From NCBI GenBank assembly GCA_911810475.1, contig OU461276.1:2605501-2669500 (forward strand): DNA of 64,000 bases, read 5' to 3'. The notes beneath the pieces were generated by a model. That model saw nothing but the letters and a program-made list of their open reading frames with translations. It ran no database searches and was not told the origin of the DNA. Every line of letters begins with the position of its first letter. The first letter of the stretch is position 1. Positions 47,995 to 57,520 of the stretch are shown here, one piece after another. This DNA is from Candidatus Celerinatantimonas neptuna (GTDB taxonomy: Bacteria; Pseudomonadota; Gammaproteobacteria; Enterobacterales; Celerinatantimonadaceae). The position numbers were made by a program, and so were the translations under genes.

Positions 47995-48981
47995 GTGTTA
48001 TCGAACTCAATTATTTCTCTTTTAACACAAGATACATTATGGCCTGATCAATCCATTATGCTCACCGGTAGTGGCGAATTGTTACATGCTAATTCATCTG
48101 TACCTGACTATTACATCATCGGTTGGTCTGGTAAACCTGAAGCGGCAGAACAACTATGGCAGGCTCTTTATCGTTCAGGTGAGTTACTTTACATTTATCC
48201 ATCTTTACAGTTGCTTGGTCAACGGATATGGATGTTCGGTTCTTCATTATCTCATGATGAGTTAAGCCAACGTTTAACTCAGGTGCGTCAGCAATTTGAT
48301 GTTGTTGTAACTGATCATATCCCAAACCTTAATCAACCGGGTATGCTGGTGATGGATATGGATTCGACAACCATTCAGGTCGAATGTATCGATGAAATAG
48401 CTAAACTAGCCGGTGTAGGTGAGCAGGTGAGTCATGTGACACTCAGAGCGATGCGTGGTGAGTTAGATTTTAAACAGAGCCTGAGACATCGGGTCGCTTT
48501 GCTCAAAGATGCGCCTGAGTCGATTTTAGCTGATGTGGCAGGTTCTTTACCATTAATGCCTGGATTAACGATATTACTGAGTCATTTACAGCTTAATGGA
48601 TGGAAAGTTGTATTAGCATCAGGTGGTTTTACCTATTTTGCTCATACACTTCAACGATTACTGGGATTTGATGCCGTGTTTGCGAATCAGCTTGAGTTAA
48701 AAGAGGGTTATTTAACAGGGCAGGTTGAAGGCAAAATTGTCGATGCAACATATAAGGTGAATGTCCTGAAAACATTACGAGATCAATGGAATATTCCCCA
48801 AAACCAGACGATTGCTATTGGTGATGGTGCAAATGATCTACCAATGTTGGCTGAGTCGTCTCTTGGCGTTGCCTTACATGCGAAACCGATTGTTCAGGAA
48901 AAAGCAAAAATAGCGATTACGCATAGTGATTTGGAAGGATTATTTTTTGTTTTGAGTGCCGCGTTATCTGCAAGACGTTAA
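47995..48981 (+). CDS. serB: phosphoserine phosphatase
   Basis: SerB makes serine from phosphoserine. The 328-residue protein has an N-terminal ACT-like extension (about residues 1-110) and a HAD domain with MDMDSTTIQVECIDEI (nucleophile Asp), a cap, VLASGGFTYFA, and IGDGANDLPML. The start is GTG. The length matches gammaproteobacterial SerB (322 in E. coli). It is divergent from ytjB and convergent with a PilZ gene. Confidence 0.95.
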   Translation: MLSNSIISLLTQDTLWPDQSIMLTGSGELLHANSSVPDYYIIGWSGKPEAAEQLWQALYRSGELLYIYPSLQLLGQRIWMFGSSLSHDELSQRLTQVRQQFDVVVTDHIPNLNQPGMLVMDMDSTTIQVECIDEIAKLAGVGEQVSHVTLRAMRGELDFKQSLRHRVALLKDAPESILADVAGSLPLMPGLTILLSHLQLNGWKVVLASGGFTYFAHTLQRLLGFDAVFANQLELKEGYLTGQVEGKIVDATYKVNVLKTLRDQWNIPQNQTIAIGDGANDLPMLAESSLGVALHAKPIVQEKAKIAITHSDLEGLFFVLSAALSARR

Positions 48982-48994
48982 TGTGTCGAGAGTG

Positions 48995-49021
48995 AGTGAT
49001 AAGGTATACGATCTTATCACT
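48995..49021. terminator. inverted repeat between serB and the PilZ gene
   Basis: AGTGATAAG (48995-49003) and CTTATCACT (49013-49021) form a nine-pair stem between convergent genes. T-tracts are short, so terminator strength is uncertain. Confidence 0.5.
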
Positions 49022-49043
49022 TATGAATCTTAATCAATGTCCA

Positions 49044-51380
49044 TTATAATTGCAGTGCCAGCCATTCATTCGTTATATCATTGATTTCGACAACGCTAAA
49101 AATATGCCATAACTCATCTTCTAATTCTTTGGCTCTATGGATGGCATAATGTGTTACATAGTCCATTTCATTTTGAATATAGTCGGTATCGGGCCGGTTG
49201 ACGCGATATGCTTTTAGTTCCAGATAGCGAAAGCTACCATTTTCTAATGCTTGTTGAACGAATAATGCGACTTCATCCCGTGATGTAAAATCACATTCCC
49301 TTCGTACTGCAATAACTTGTTTATTTTTACGATGAAGTGCCAGTAGCAACCGAAATGACAATGCTCCTTCTTGAGGCAGTGCTTTAAGTGGCTTAAATAA
49401 CCAGTCATGCCATTGCTCCTGACGCATTAACGATGTCAGATCAGCTGAATGTTGTTCTCTGGATAAACAGAGAATTTCATCCAGAGGCGATTGAGCTTCC
49501 CCGTAGGCCAGAGCTCTGAGTTTTAAGCGACTACCTTCTTTGTTGATATATAGTACATGTTTGCATAATTCATGGCAGTAAAGGTTTCGAAGTGCTTCGG
49601 ACAAGCCTTCCATTGCATGGATTTCAGGTGTTTGATCCAATTTATCCATATTATTGGCAATGAGCTGAGTGAAAAATCTGCGACCTTCATGTTGCTCTGT
49701 CAGGGCTTGTAAGTGAACTGTTTGTCTACTGTTTTGTAGATTGACAATTCGGTAGGGTAGCTTGTCAAGCCGATAGGTTTTTACCAGTTTTTGAAATTGA
49801 GGAAGAGAGATTAATATCTCATCTCCAGTCTGAACCGGAAGCGGGTTGTCCAGCTCAATTTTCATCCCGCCTGGTGAAAAGTTAGTGATCCAGCCGATTT
49901 CACTTTTTATGCCTTTGCTTACTTCCGCTAAAGATCGGTATTGATAACGTGTTTCTTTTCTTAATTGCAAATATTTATGGGCAACAATATTGATATCCGG
50001 TATGGGATACCTATACTGCCCGAAAGGGGCAAGTTCATTAGGATTGAGATCGGATTGAAATCGTTGATGATAATAGGCGCTGTGATGTTCATTGGTTATG
50101 TCTGTCAGTAATCCCATAAATGACAGACAGCTGAGTTGCTCTTTAATTATTTTTTCATCAAATGATTGAGGCTGATTTGGAATAATCTGTGGTGGAAATG
50201 CATGGGATAAATTAATGCGTTGCCATTGGAATTCAAATATACGCCAACTTATTTTCCCTGAACCAAAATGGAAAAAAAGCTCTCGCAGTGCTGGATATTC
50301 CATTAATTCGTCATGTGTTGCCGAATAGAAATAAAGCTGACGGTTATAGCTGTGAATAAAACTATAGATGAGTGTTTTACCAGAATCATGTAAGGATATT
50401 CGGGTCATGCGGGGTTTGTGAAAGAGTTGCCCTAATAAATTTTGGTGGTGTTCATTACGCCAGTAAGCAAGCGTTGTCTGATTATTGTCATTGCGAAGGA
50501 CATAATGTAACACCGGTGGCGCTTCTCCTTTAAAATACAATGGTAATGAAGCACTACGGGGTAAAAAGAACTGTTGGTAGCTTTTTGTTATAATAGCGTC
50601 TAGTAAGTGGATAACATCAACGCGGTAACGTCCTTTATAGGCGTTAAGAAATTTTTTGAAGAACTGGTTGAATTCGTCATCCAGTTTAATTAATTTCAGC
50701 CTGATCCAGAGTCCTTTATCATTCGACTGATAATCAAGAACTCGATATTTTGTTCCCCTGCTCAGGACTTCATTAGCAAATAATTTTTCTAATCCAGTGA
50801 AATAAATAGTGAGGCTTTCACCGATATTGGGTGCTTCATCATGATCGAAACGAATTTTAATGCCTGATAATGACATATTGGATGACATTCCAGGGCAACG
50901 GGCTCCATCACTGTTTTCTATTTCAATTGGCAGGCTAATGTAAACCCTTTCTTCCACCCGGTCATGATAGTAGCCGAATTGTAATGCTTTGATTTGTGTC
51001 CTGACTTGTGGAAGCTGTGGGGGATGAGGATTATTACGCAGTTCCCGAAGATTGTTTTGAGTGTGTTGCATTGCTTCAAAAACCCCCAGAGCATAATGAC
51101 CATACTGTTCAAGCAGGTTTTTGAAAGTGCGGATCCCGATATCATCCAGATAGTGGATGATTTCTTCGTGAGGATATTCACGGCATTTCCCGTCGACTTT
51201 GCCACGCAAGTCGATGACTCGTTGGGTTGGTGCTGTTAATCGATTTAATTCCATTTTGAGCAGAAACTGATCGTTTTTGCTTTCATCCTGAGTCATTCTG
51301 AGGAAAATCTGAGGAAAATCAGGCTCCTGATGTAACGGGATCAGTTGTGATAGCAGTTGGGTTTTGCGTTCATCATCCAT
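49044..51380 (-). CDS. large PilZ protein with two c-di-GMP-binding motifs
   Basis: A 778-residue cytoplasmic protein with two PilZ domains. The first (about residues 150-270) has RVEER and NMSLSG. The second (about residues 478-590) has RKETR and NFSPGG. Both RxxxR and (D/N)xSxxG signatures are intact, so both may bind c-di-GMP. The rest is a largely helical region I cannot name. Placement between serB and radA matches, from memory, the V. cholerae VC2344 (PlzC) locus; that identity is not verified here. Confidence 0.82.
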   Translation of the reverse strand: MDDERKTQLLSQLIPLHQEPDFPQIFLRMTQDESKNDQFLLKMELNRLTAPTQRVIDLRGKVDGKCREYPHEEIIHYLDDIGIRTFKNLLEQYGHYALGVFEAMQHTQNNLRELRNNPHPPQLPQVRTQIKALQFGYYHDRVEERVYISLPIEIENSDGARCPGMSSNMSLSGIKIRFDHDEAPNIGESLTIYFTGLEKLFANEVLSRGTKYRVLDYQSNDKGLWIRLKLIKLDDEFNQFFKKFLNAYKGRYRVDVIHLLDAIITKSYQQFFLPRSASLPLYFKGEAPPVLHYVLRNDNNQTTLAYWRNEHHQNLLGQLFHKPRMTRISLHDSGKTLIYSFIHSYNRQLYFYSATHDELMEYPALRELFFHFGSGKISWRIFEFQWQRINLSHAFPPQIIPNQPQSFDEKIIKEQLSCLSFMGLLTDITNEHHSAYYHQRFQSDLNPNELAPFGQYRYPIPDINIVAHKYLQLRKETRYQYRSLAEVSKGIKSEIGWITNFSPGGMKIELDNPLPVQTGDEILISLPQFQKLVKTYRLDKLPYRIVNLQNSRQTVHLQALTEQHEGRRFFTQLIANNMDKLDQTPEIHAMEGLSEALRNLYCHELCKHVLYINKEGSRLKLRALAYGEAQSPLDEILCLSREQHSADLTSLMRQEQWHDWLFKPLKALPQEGALSFRLLLALHRKNKQVIAVRRECDFTSRDEVALFVQQALENGSFRYLELKAYRVNRPDTDYIQNEMDYVTHYAIHRAKELEDELWHIFSVVEINDITNEWLALQL

Positions 51381-51513
51381 ATGATTCGATTACTGTGCCG
51401 CCAGTTTAGATTGCGATGTCAATTTGCTTGCTTTTTGTCGAAACTGCATAATATATGAAAGTTATTTTATCTCAAAATCAGTATGAATGCCGGAATAAGG
51501 TGAGTCTTAAATT

Positions 51514-52878
51514 ATGGCCAAAGCTAAAAAAGCTTATGTGTGTAGTGAGTGTGGAGCAGATTATCCGCGTTGGCAAGGACAGTGTAGTGAATGTAAAGCG
51601 TGGAACACAATTAGTGAGATCCGTTTAGCTTCTGGCCCTGATTATAGAACTGAGCGGTTTGGCGGATATGCGGGGGCAGTTCAAAGCCAGGTTCAGACGC
51701 TGGATCATATCAACCTTGAGGATCTTCCCCGGTTTAGCTCCGGATTTGTTGAGTTAGATAGGGTTCTTGGGGGCGGAATTGTTCCGGGGAGTGCTATTTT
51801 AATCGGTGGGCATCCCGGAGCCGGGAAAAGTACACTCTTGCTGCAAGTGATGTGTCGATTGGCACAGCAAATGTCTGCACTATATGTAACCGGTGAGGAA
51901 TCGTTACAGCAGGTAGCCTTGCGTGCCAGTCGGTTGGGTCTCCCCCGGGAAAATCTTAAGATGTTGGCTGAAACGAGTGTTGAATCGATTGGTCATCTGG
52001 CTTTGCAGGAAAAGCCTAAAATTATGGTCATTGATTCGATTCAGGTGATGCATATGGCCGATATCCAATCGGCGCCTGGTGGTGTTTCTCAGGTACGGGA
52101 GAGTGCGGCCTGGTTGACTCGTTTTGCAAAGCAGAATCATATCGCTATTTTTATGGTTGGTCATGTTACCAAAGATGGTACATTAGCCGGACCTAAAGTC
52201 CTTGAGCATTGCATTGATTGTTCCATTTTGCTTGAAGGGAGCTCTGATAGCCGTTTTAGAACACTGCGGGGGCAAAAGAACCGCTTTGGAGCTGTGAATG
52301 AGCTGGGGGTTTTCGCGATGACGGATCAAGGCATGCGTGAGGTTAATAATCCATCAGCGATTTTTTTATCCCGGGCCCAGGAGCCCTCTCCTGGTTCTGT
52401 CGTGATGGTTGTCTGGGAAGGTTCCCGTCCTCTGTTAGTTGAGATTCAGGCTTTGGTTGATTACAGCCAGCTGGCAAATCCAAGACGGGTTGCGGTAGGG
52501 TTGGAACAGAATAGATTATCGATGTTGCTGGCTGTATTACATCGTCATGCCGGTGTGCAAATGTCTGATCAGGATGTGTTTACTAATGTTGTCGGTGGGG
52601 TCAGAGTTACAGAAACTGGTGCTGATTTAGCTTTATTGGCCGCTATGATTTCGAGCTTTAGGGATCAAACACTACCACAGGATTTGGTCGTTTTCGGTGA
52701 AGTTGGATTATCAGGGGAGATCCGTCCTGTTGCCAATGGGCAGGAACGCCTCCATGAAGCCCAGAAGCACGGTTTTAAACGGGCTATCGTTCCAGCAGGA
52801 AATGCACCGTCAAAAGCACTGGATGGAATGGATGTTATCGCAGTTAAAAAACTAGATGAAGCGCTTGAAGCGCTTTAA
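51514..52878 (+). CDS. radA: DNA repair ATPase RadA
   Basis: RadA promotes branch migration during recombinational repair. The 454-residue protein has an N-terminal zinc finger CSECGADYPRWQGQCSEC, Walker A GGHPGAGKST, the RadA-specific KNRFGAVNE motif, and a C-terminal Lon-protease-like domain (VRVTETGADLALLAAMISS, VVFGEVGLSGEIRPV). Length and domain order are typical. It lies between two minus-strand PilZ genes. Confidence 0.96.
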   Translation: MAKAKKAYVCSECGADYPRWQGQCSECKAWNTISEIRLASGPDYRTERFGGYAGAVQSQVQTLDHINLEDLPRFSSGFVELDRVLGGGIVPGSAILIGGHPGAGKSTLLLQVMCRLAQQMSALYVTGEESLQQVALRASRLGLPRENLKMLAETSVESIGHLALQEKPKIMVIDSIQVMHMADIQSAPGGVSQVRESAAWLTRFAKQNHIAIFMVGHVTKDGTLAGPKVLEHCIDCSILLEGSSDSRFRTLRGQKNRFGAVNELGVFAMTDQGMREVNNPSAIFLSRAQEPSPGSVVMVVWEGSRPLLVEIQALVDYSQLANPRRVAVGLEQNRLSMLLAVLHRHAGVQMSDQDVFTNVVGGVRVTETGADLALLAAMISSFRDQTLPQDLVVFGEVGLSGEIRPVANGQERLHEAQKHGFKRAIVPAGNAPSKALDGMDVIAVKKLDEALEAL

Positions 52879-52923
52879 CTCTGGCATTACACGCTTAATG
52901 CTAATAAACAACTTTGGGCGTAG

Positions 52924-53295
52924 TTATGATGAAAAGTTAACAGATTCAATGAGTTGACTAAATTGCCGATGGAGTAGTTGTTCATCTCCAAGGTTGAGTT
53001 CAAGAACCCGTCTTAGTTTGGATGCACTTTCTAAGTCCATAAGCCTGAATTCCAGGCCGAGACGATCAGCTTGCTTATGGCGAATCGCTGCATTTATTGT
53101 TATAGGTTGATCACTTTCGTTGAGATGGATATGAAGTACTACTTCATCATCAATATGACTTTTCGGGAGTGAACAGACAACCAATGCCCCATGCATGGAA
53201 AGATCCAATAACTTGGCTGGACTGCAATGCTGTTGAAACTGTATTTCAGCCGGGTGCTCAAAAAGTATTCGGGTAAAGCGTCTATGTTCCGTCAT
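52924..53295 (-). CDS. single-domain PilZ protein
   Basis: A 123-residue PilZ domain, with HRRFTR (RxxxR type), LDLSMHGALV (DxSxxG) and LGLEFRLMD near the end, all typical of c-di-GMP binding. No effector domain is attached. It lies next to radA and 2.4 kb from the larger PilZ protein on the same strand, and may sense c-di-GMP on its own. Target unknown. Confidence 0.85.
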   Translation of the reverse strand: MTEHRRFTRILFEHPAEIQFQQHCSPAKLLDLSMHGALVVCSLPKSHIDDEVVLHIHLNESDQPITINAAIRHKQADRLGLEFRLMDLESASKLRRVLELNLGDEQLLHRQFSQLIESVNFSS

Positions 53296-53363
53296 ATTGA
53301 ATTAACCATGGGGTTGAGAAGTAATTATAATTTATCATATCAGTAAATAGCCGCAAAAAAATA

Positions 53364-54098
53364 CTACGAAATCTCTACGTGTCCCAGAGCTTGCTGAATT
53401 TGCTGCTCTACATCTTTGCATAGCTCTTGAGCTGTGCGCTTGGCTACTTCATCTGCCTCAATGATCGGTAGTACTTCAATGGACATATCTGCATGGCCTA
53501 GTTTTAATGTCTTTTTCGGGAGAGCTTGTGATGTCCCCCGGATCACAACAGGAATGATTCCAACATCATAATGTTTTGCCATAGCAAAGGCCCCTGTTTT
53601 AAAGGGGCGCATGTTCCCATCTTCAGAGCGACTCCCCTCAGGGAACATATATACAGAACTACCATTGGTGAGATGCTCTTTGACTTCAGCTGACATTTTG
53701 GCAACGCTGCGGCGACTTCCTCGTTTGAGGGCGACATAGCGATTGAGATACATATTCCATCCAATAAATGGGATTCGGAATACTTCAATCTTTGAGAGCC
53801 ATTTGAATGGCTTAACCAGACAGAAAGCGACAAGGATATCGATGCCGGACTGGTGATTAGAGACGATAATATAGGGCTTGTCTGTAGGAATTCGTTCCCG
53901 ATGGAGAACTTTGCAGTGCCAGCAAGGGCTTGATCGAAGTAAAGTCTTTGCCCAAAAAGTTGTAAAGTAATGTAGGCAAATGAGCCGCTTGTCCCAGACA
54001 ATGGTTATCAACCAAATGAGGCAAGCAATCAGGAAAAAAAATGGTGCAGTTACAGATGTAAAACATAGCACGAAGATGGAGTAAAATCGGTGCAACAC
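53364..54098 (-). CDS. second PlsC-like 1-acylglycerol-3-phosphate acyltransferase
   Basis: A 244-residue membrane acyltransferase with one or two N-terminal hydrophobic segments, then SNHQSGIDILVA (NHX4D), SKIEVFRIPFIGWNMYL, MFPEGSRSEDGN and IIPVVIRG. These match the PlsC family. The start is GTG. It duplicates the function of plsC at 25068, with clearly different sequence, so it may favour another acyl chain or lysophospholipid. It is alone on its transcript. Confidence 0.85.
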   Translation of the reverse strand: MLHRFYSIFVLCFTSVTAPFFFLIACLIWLITIVWDKRLICLHYFTTFWAKTLLRSSPCWHCKVLHRERIPTDKPYIIVSNHQSGIDILVAFCLVKPFKWLSKIEVFRIPFIGWNMYLNRYVALKRGSRRSVAKMSAEVKEHLTNGSSVYMFPEGSRSEDGNMRPFKTGAFAMAKHYDVGIIPVVIRGTSQALPKKTLKLGHADMSIEVLPIIEADEVAKRTAQELCKDVEQQIQQALGHVEIS

Positions 54099-54309
54099 AG
54101 GTAATCAACTCTCTTATGGTTCGATATTTGCATATATGCTAGCCGAGGAAAGAGGACCAACACAATAAATCGCTATGAATCCTATCATGGCTTGAGGGAT
54201 ATGCGCTAGTTGGTTGATTATCTCAGTGGCAAAAGCCGGTGGATTTTTGCCGCATTAGCGTGCCGTTTAATGAATAACGTCAGGTGTTGGCTATATCAAA
54301 GGATAAAAT

Positions 54310-54996
54310 ATGCAGACAGTAAATAATAATTCATCGGTGATGGCAAATGTGTCCAAATGGGTATCTGATAAAGTCTCTCCCAGCCAGCAAAGCAGTGATT
54401 TCGCAAGTCAGCTTGCCAAAGCTCAGGGGACAACCCAGAGTCGTTTACTGGGGGGGTTGTCTGCTCAATCAGGTACTCAGAGTGCAATGCGTTCTGAGTT
54501 TACAGCTATTGGTACCGGCATCGGTTTAGGGTTGTTAGCTTCTTTTGCTGGTAGTGATGGAAATGCCCCGCAATTTGGAACGACAGGGGATGATAAATCT
54601 GGCGATAATGGCGCAGGTGTACCTTTAGGAGAAGCTGCACCCGAGAAATTAGAATTTGGAGTTAAACCTGATAAGAGTGAGAATGCACAGGCCTCTGCAT
54701 CAAGTACTCAAAATACGGCTGAAAACAATACTGAAGCAGCGGCTAATACGAATAATGGTGCCACACAAAATACAGCGGCGAATAGCGATACAACAACTGA
54801 AAATGCCAGTCAGAATACAGCTTCGAATCAGGTTGCACAGGCAACCACTGCCGGTGCTCAAAATGCTCCAAAAGCACCAGTTCCTGAGTATGGGATAGGC
54901 CAGTTCTTTGATAAGCTATTTGGTAATGGGACATCGGCAACGCCAGAGACAGCTTTGACAAATACCGGTAATAACTCAAATAATAACAACGTATAG
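54310..54996 (+). CDS. Asn/Thr/Ala-rich protein of unknown function
   Basis: A 228-residue protein with a glycine-rich hydrophobic segment GTGIGLGLLASFAG near residues 68-81, then a long low-complexity tract of Asn, Thr, Ala and Gln from about residue 120 to 185. It ends with GQFFDKLFGNG and NNSNNNNV. There is no signal peptide, and I do not recognise a family. The frame is open and starts with ATG, with AAAGGA upstream. Its stop codon lies inside a 14-bp palindrome. Confidence 0.6.
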   Translation: MQTVNNNSSVMANVSKWVSDKVSPSQQSSDFASQLAKAQGTTQSRLLGGLSAQSGTQSAMRSEFTAIGTGIGLGLLASFAGSDGNAPQFGTTGDDKSGDNGAGVPLGEAAPEKLEFGVKPDKSENAQASASSTQNTAENNTEAAANTNNGATQNTAANSDTTTENASQNTASNQVAQATTAGAQNAPKAPVPEYGIGQFFDKLFGNGTSATPETALTNTGNNSNNNNV

Positions 54997-55009
54997 TTGT
55001 TATTATTTG
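54977..55009 (+). terminator. 14-bp palindrome overlapping the stop codon
   Basis: CAAATAATAACAAC and GTTGTTATTATTTG are perfectly paired around GTATA. The stem encodes the Asn-rich C-terminus and the stop. It is AT-rich and lacks a separate T-tract, so it may be a terminator or an mRNA-stability element. Confidence 0.45.
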
Positions 55010-55130
55010 ATATGTAGTTAGCACAACCTGCAAAGGTATTGTGTTTGATTTTTCTTTTGATGAAATCAATTTGTAAAGTAACAGTCTGATATTTTATACC
55101 TTCTTCATGTTTAAACGCTTTTACTTAAAT

Positions 55131-55327
55131 AACCTTAACTCGGGATAATAAAGCCTTTTTTGATAGGGATTAAAGTCGATTTCGGCATTAAATTCGCTTG
55201 TCATAGAACGGCTATGGCGGTTCAGATTTGCCTTGAACTCGATCTTCAATTCCACATCAGAAAACAAGACTGACATATCATGAATCACTTGTTATTCATT
55301 ATGACTTCTTATCCCGAGTTGAGGTTA
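55131..55327. mobile_element. MITE-like 197-bp element
   Basis: The ends are inverted repeats: AACCTTAACTCGGGATAATA (left) and, read inward, AACCTCAACTCGGGATAAGA (right), 18 of 20 identical. AAAT flanks both ends (55127-55130, 55328-55331), consistent with a target duplication. The interior has no open frame of note. The terminal sequence resembles the IS982 remnant at 11471-12434, so it may be mobilised by an IS982-family transposase. Confidence 0.7.
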
Positions 55328-55331
55328 AATA

Positions 55332-55598
55332 TGTTTACTGTCTTTTAGTTCAGATAAACTATTTTTAGTATCTGATACGAAATCCAGAAAACCTCTGGGA
55401 TATTTAAATTTCAAGATGGGGCCTTCAATTTGAAAAGGCAAAGGCCTGTATATCAGCTTTTGCTTGAATAAACAGCAAACGGTTGCCTTTGGAATTCATT
55501 GAAACGCCTCTTGCGCTTTGATCTTTGTTTAAAAAGTAAACGGAATAACAACAAGGTATAATTGATTTCGCTAAAAAACAACCAAACCTAGAGTTGCT
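55332..55598. other. noncoding DNA between the MITE and the IS5 remnant
   Basis: About 270 AT-rich bases with no gene, hairpin terminator or operator that I can support. It may hold the decayed left end of the IS5-family element, but its terminal repeats could not be found. Confidence 0.4.
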
Positions 55599-56281
55599 AT
55601 GCCTCGGTCAATGTTAACAGATAAAAGCTGGGAAAAGCTTAAAAAATTGATGCTCAATAGGGGGCGGGTTTACAACAAAATTGACCTCAGAATGACCTTA
55701 GAAGGTATCTTGTATCGAATGTGCACAGGTATTCAAACAATTTAATCTTTGGTCCAAAAAAGGAGTTTTAGATAATATTTTCAAATGGTTATCAAAAATA
55801 TCAGATACCGAATGGTTGTTTATTGATAGCCGTATTGTCAAAGTATATCAGCATGCCAGCAGTACAGGGGGATTAATCGGGAAAAGTCGAGATGGACATT
55901 CAACGAAGAGCTATTTAGCTGTAACAGTCATGGTTTGCCCGTTAATTTCGAGCTAACTGGGGCCACAGAAACGACATAACCATGGCTCCCCCCGATTGCG
56001 AAATGGCGATTGCTGATAAGGGCTACGACAGCTAGACATTTCGAGATAATGTGAGTGAAATTAAAGAAGCAAAAGCAGTCATACCTCGTAGAAAGGACAA
56101 CACGAAGAAAAATGCTGATATGGATTGGGCCATGTATAGACACAGCCATTTAGTTGAAAACGCGTTTGCTAGAATTAAACATTTTAGAGCTGTTTCAACG
56201 AAATAAGATAAATTAGAGAGCAATGACTCAGCAATGTTGGTCCTTTCATTTATCATGATTTGGCTTCCAATGCATTGCTGA
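55599..56281 (+). pseudogene. IS5-family transposase remnant
   Basis: A decayed DDE transposase. Readable pieces are MPRSMLTDKSWEKLKKLML and LEGILYRMCTG, then an internal deletion of roughly 15 residues. VFKQFNLWSKKGVLDNIF and EWLFIDSRIVKVYQHAS follow, with later frameshifts to HGLPVNFELTGATETT, IADKGYDS and HLVENAFARIKHF. The typical ending WLPMHC stops at 56281. Several stops and frameshifts rule out activity. No terminal repeats were clear. Confidence 0.85.
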
Positions 56282-56309
56282 GTAAATTATGTACAAAGGT
56301 CAACCGATC

Positions 56310-57518
56310 CTAGTAATTGGTCGCTGGAATATTGTCACTACTAAGCTGTGTATTGGCGATTAAAATATCACGGATTTGGATATTAGCCATGTCTGAGAAA
56401 CGTTTAGGCTGTAGTATCGCTCGCTCTGGCTGTACGGCTACAACTTTAAATTCAGGTGATTCTTTTTGATTGAACAGTGGGCTGCTGGATGAGCCATCTT
56501 GAGACATGAGGTAGCGTATTCGCATTAATTTAAATGTGTCACCGACCTGAACACCATTATCAGATCCTAAGTTGATGACCAGGTTAGTTCCATCAATACT
56601 AACAACATCCGATAAGGTTTGTTTGCAATATAAGCTGACCTGGATATCTTGAATGGCATTTTTGAGAATATATGAGATCGCTTTTCCATATTTTGAGGTC
56701 CAGAAAATATCGCTTTGTGGATTGACTTTCATGGTGAAATCAAAAGACCATACTTTATTAGTGCTGTAAGTCTTATGAAATACGATTTGACCTTTAATAC
56801 CATCAACAACATACATGGACAGCTTAAAACTTCTATGTTTTTTTATCTCGGTTGAGCCAGTTAGTTTGGATGTGGATGTGGTGTTATAACTGGATAGATC
56901 ATCAATGGTGCCAAACATGATGTATTGGACATCATATTGTGACGATAGCGCCCGTGCAACTCTTAGCATCTGGCTGCGTTGATCGCCATAAGAGAGAGAG
57001 GCAATAGGGGATGTCATCAACTGTCTGGCGTCGATTCGACGATTGTTTGATTGAAGTCGTTGGTAGAGCTGATCGGAGAGTGTGACGCCCAGCTCGTATA
57101 TTCCACCCAATTGAGCCTGAGAGCGTTGATGTATCACAATAGGGCCGACTAGCATGGTTTTGGAATAGTTGTCCTGGTTACATGTTCGCATAGGGAAAAT
57201 ATCGGCCCGGATCATGACAGTAATACGATCTTTGGTGAGCGTTTCTTTCATAACCTGTAGATCATGAACTTCACCATTTGTTTTTACCGTTAATTTATCG
57301 CTTTCCAGAACCCCTGATTTTACAACCTGTACTGAATGGATGCTCGCTCCACCTTTGTACATCAGGCCAAGAAGGGCATTTTGGACAGCCTGATGACGTG
57401 CTTTGTCGACATTGCCGTTTTTTATTTCGGCACTCCCTGAACCTTTAAACCAGACCGCATGGGCAAGCAGAGGCATACAGAACAGGAGTGCTAATAATCG
57501 ATATGTTAACTTTTTCAT
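56310..57518 (-). CDS. flgT: flagellar H-ring protein FlgT
   Basis: FlgT builds the H ring around the basal body in vibrio-like sheathed or polar flagella and helps stator assembly. The 402-residue precursor has a signal peptide (cut near LLAHAVWF), then WFKGSGSAEIKNGNVDKARHQ, a hydrophobic/charged N-domain with MIRADIFP and a C-terminal beta domain (LVINLGSDNGVQVGDTFKLM). Two starts are possible; 57518 gives a clean signal peptide, and 57533 overlaps flgH. It is translated directly after flgH. Confidence 0.83.
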   Translation of the reverse strand: MKKLTYRLLALLFCMPLLAHAVWFKGSGSAEIKNGNVDKARHQAVQNALLGLMYKGGASIHSVQVVKSGVLESDKLTVKTNGEVHDLQVMKETLTKDRITVMIRADIFPMRTCNQDNYSKTMLVGPIVIHQRSQAQLGGIYELGVTLSDQLYQRLQSNNRRIDARQLMTSPIASLSYGDQRSQMLRVARALSSQYDVQYIMFGTIDDLSSYNTTSTSKLTGSTEIKKHRSFKLSMYVVDGIKGQIVFHKTYSTNKVWSFDFTMKVNPQSDIFWTSKYGKAISYILKNAIQDIQVSLYCKQTLSDVVSIDGTNLVINLGSDNGVQVGDTFKLMRIRYLMSQDGSSSSPLFNQKESPEFKVVAVQPERAILQPKRFSDMANIQIRDILIANTQLSSDNIPATNY

Positions 57519-57520
57519 AG

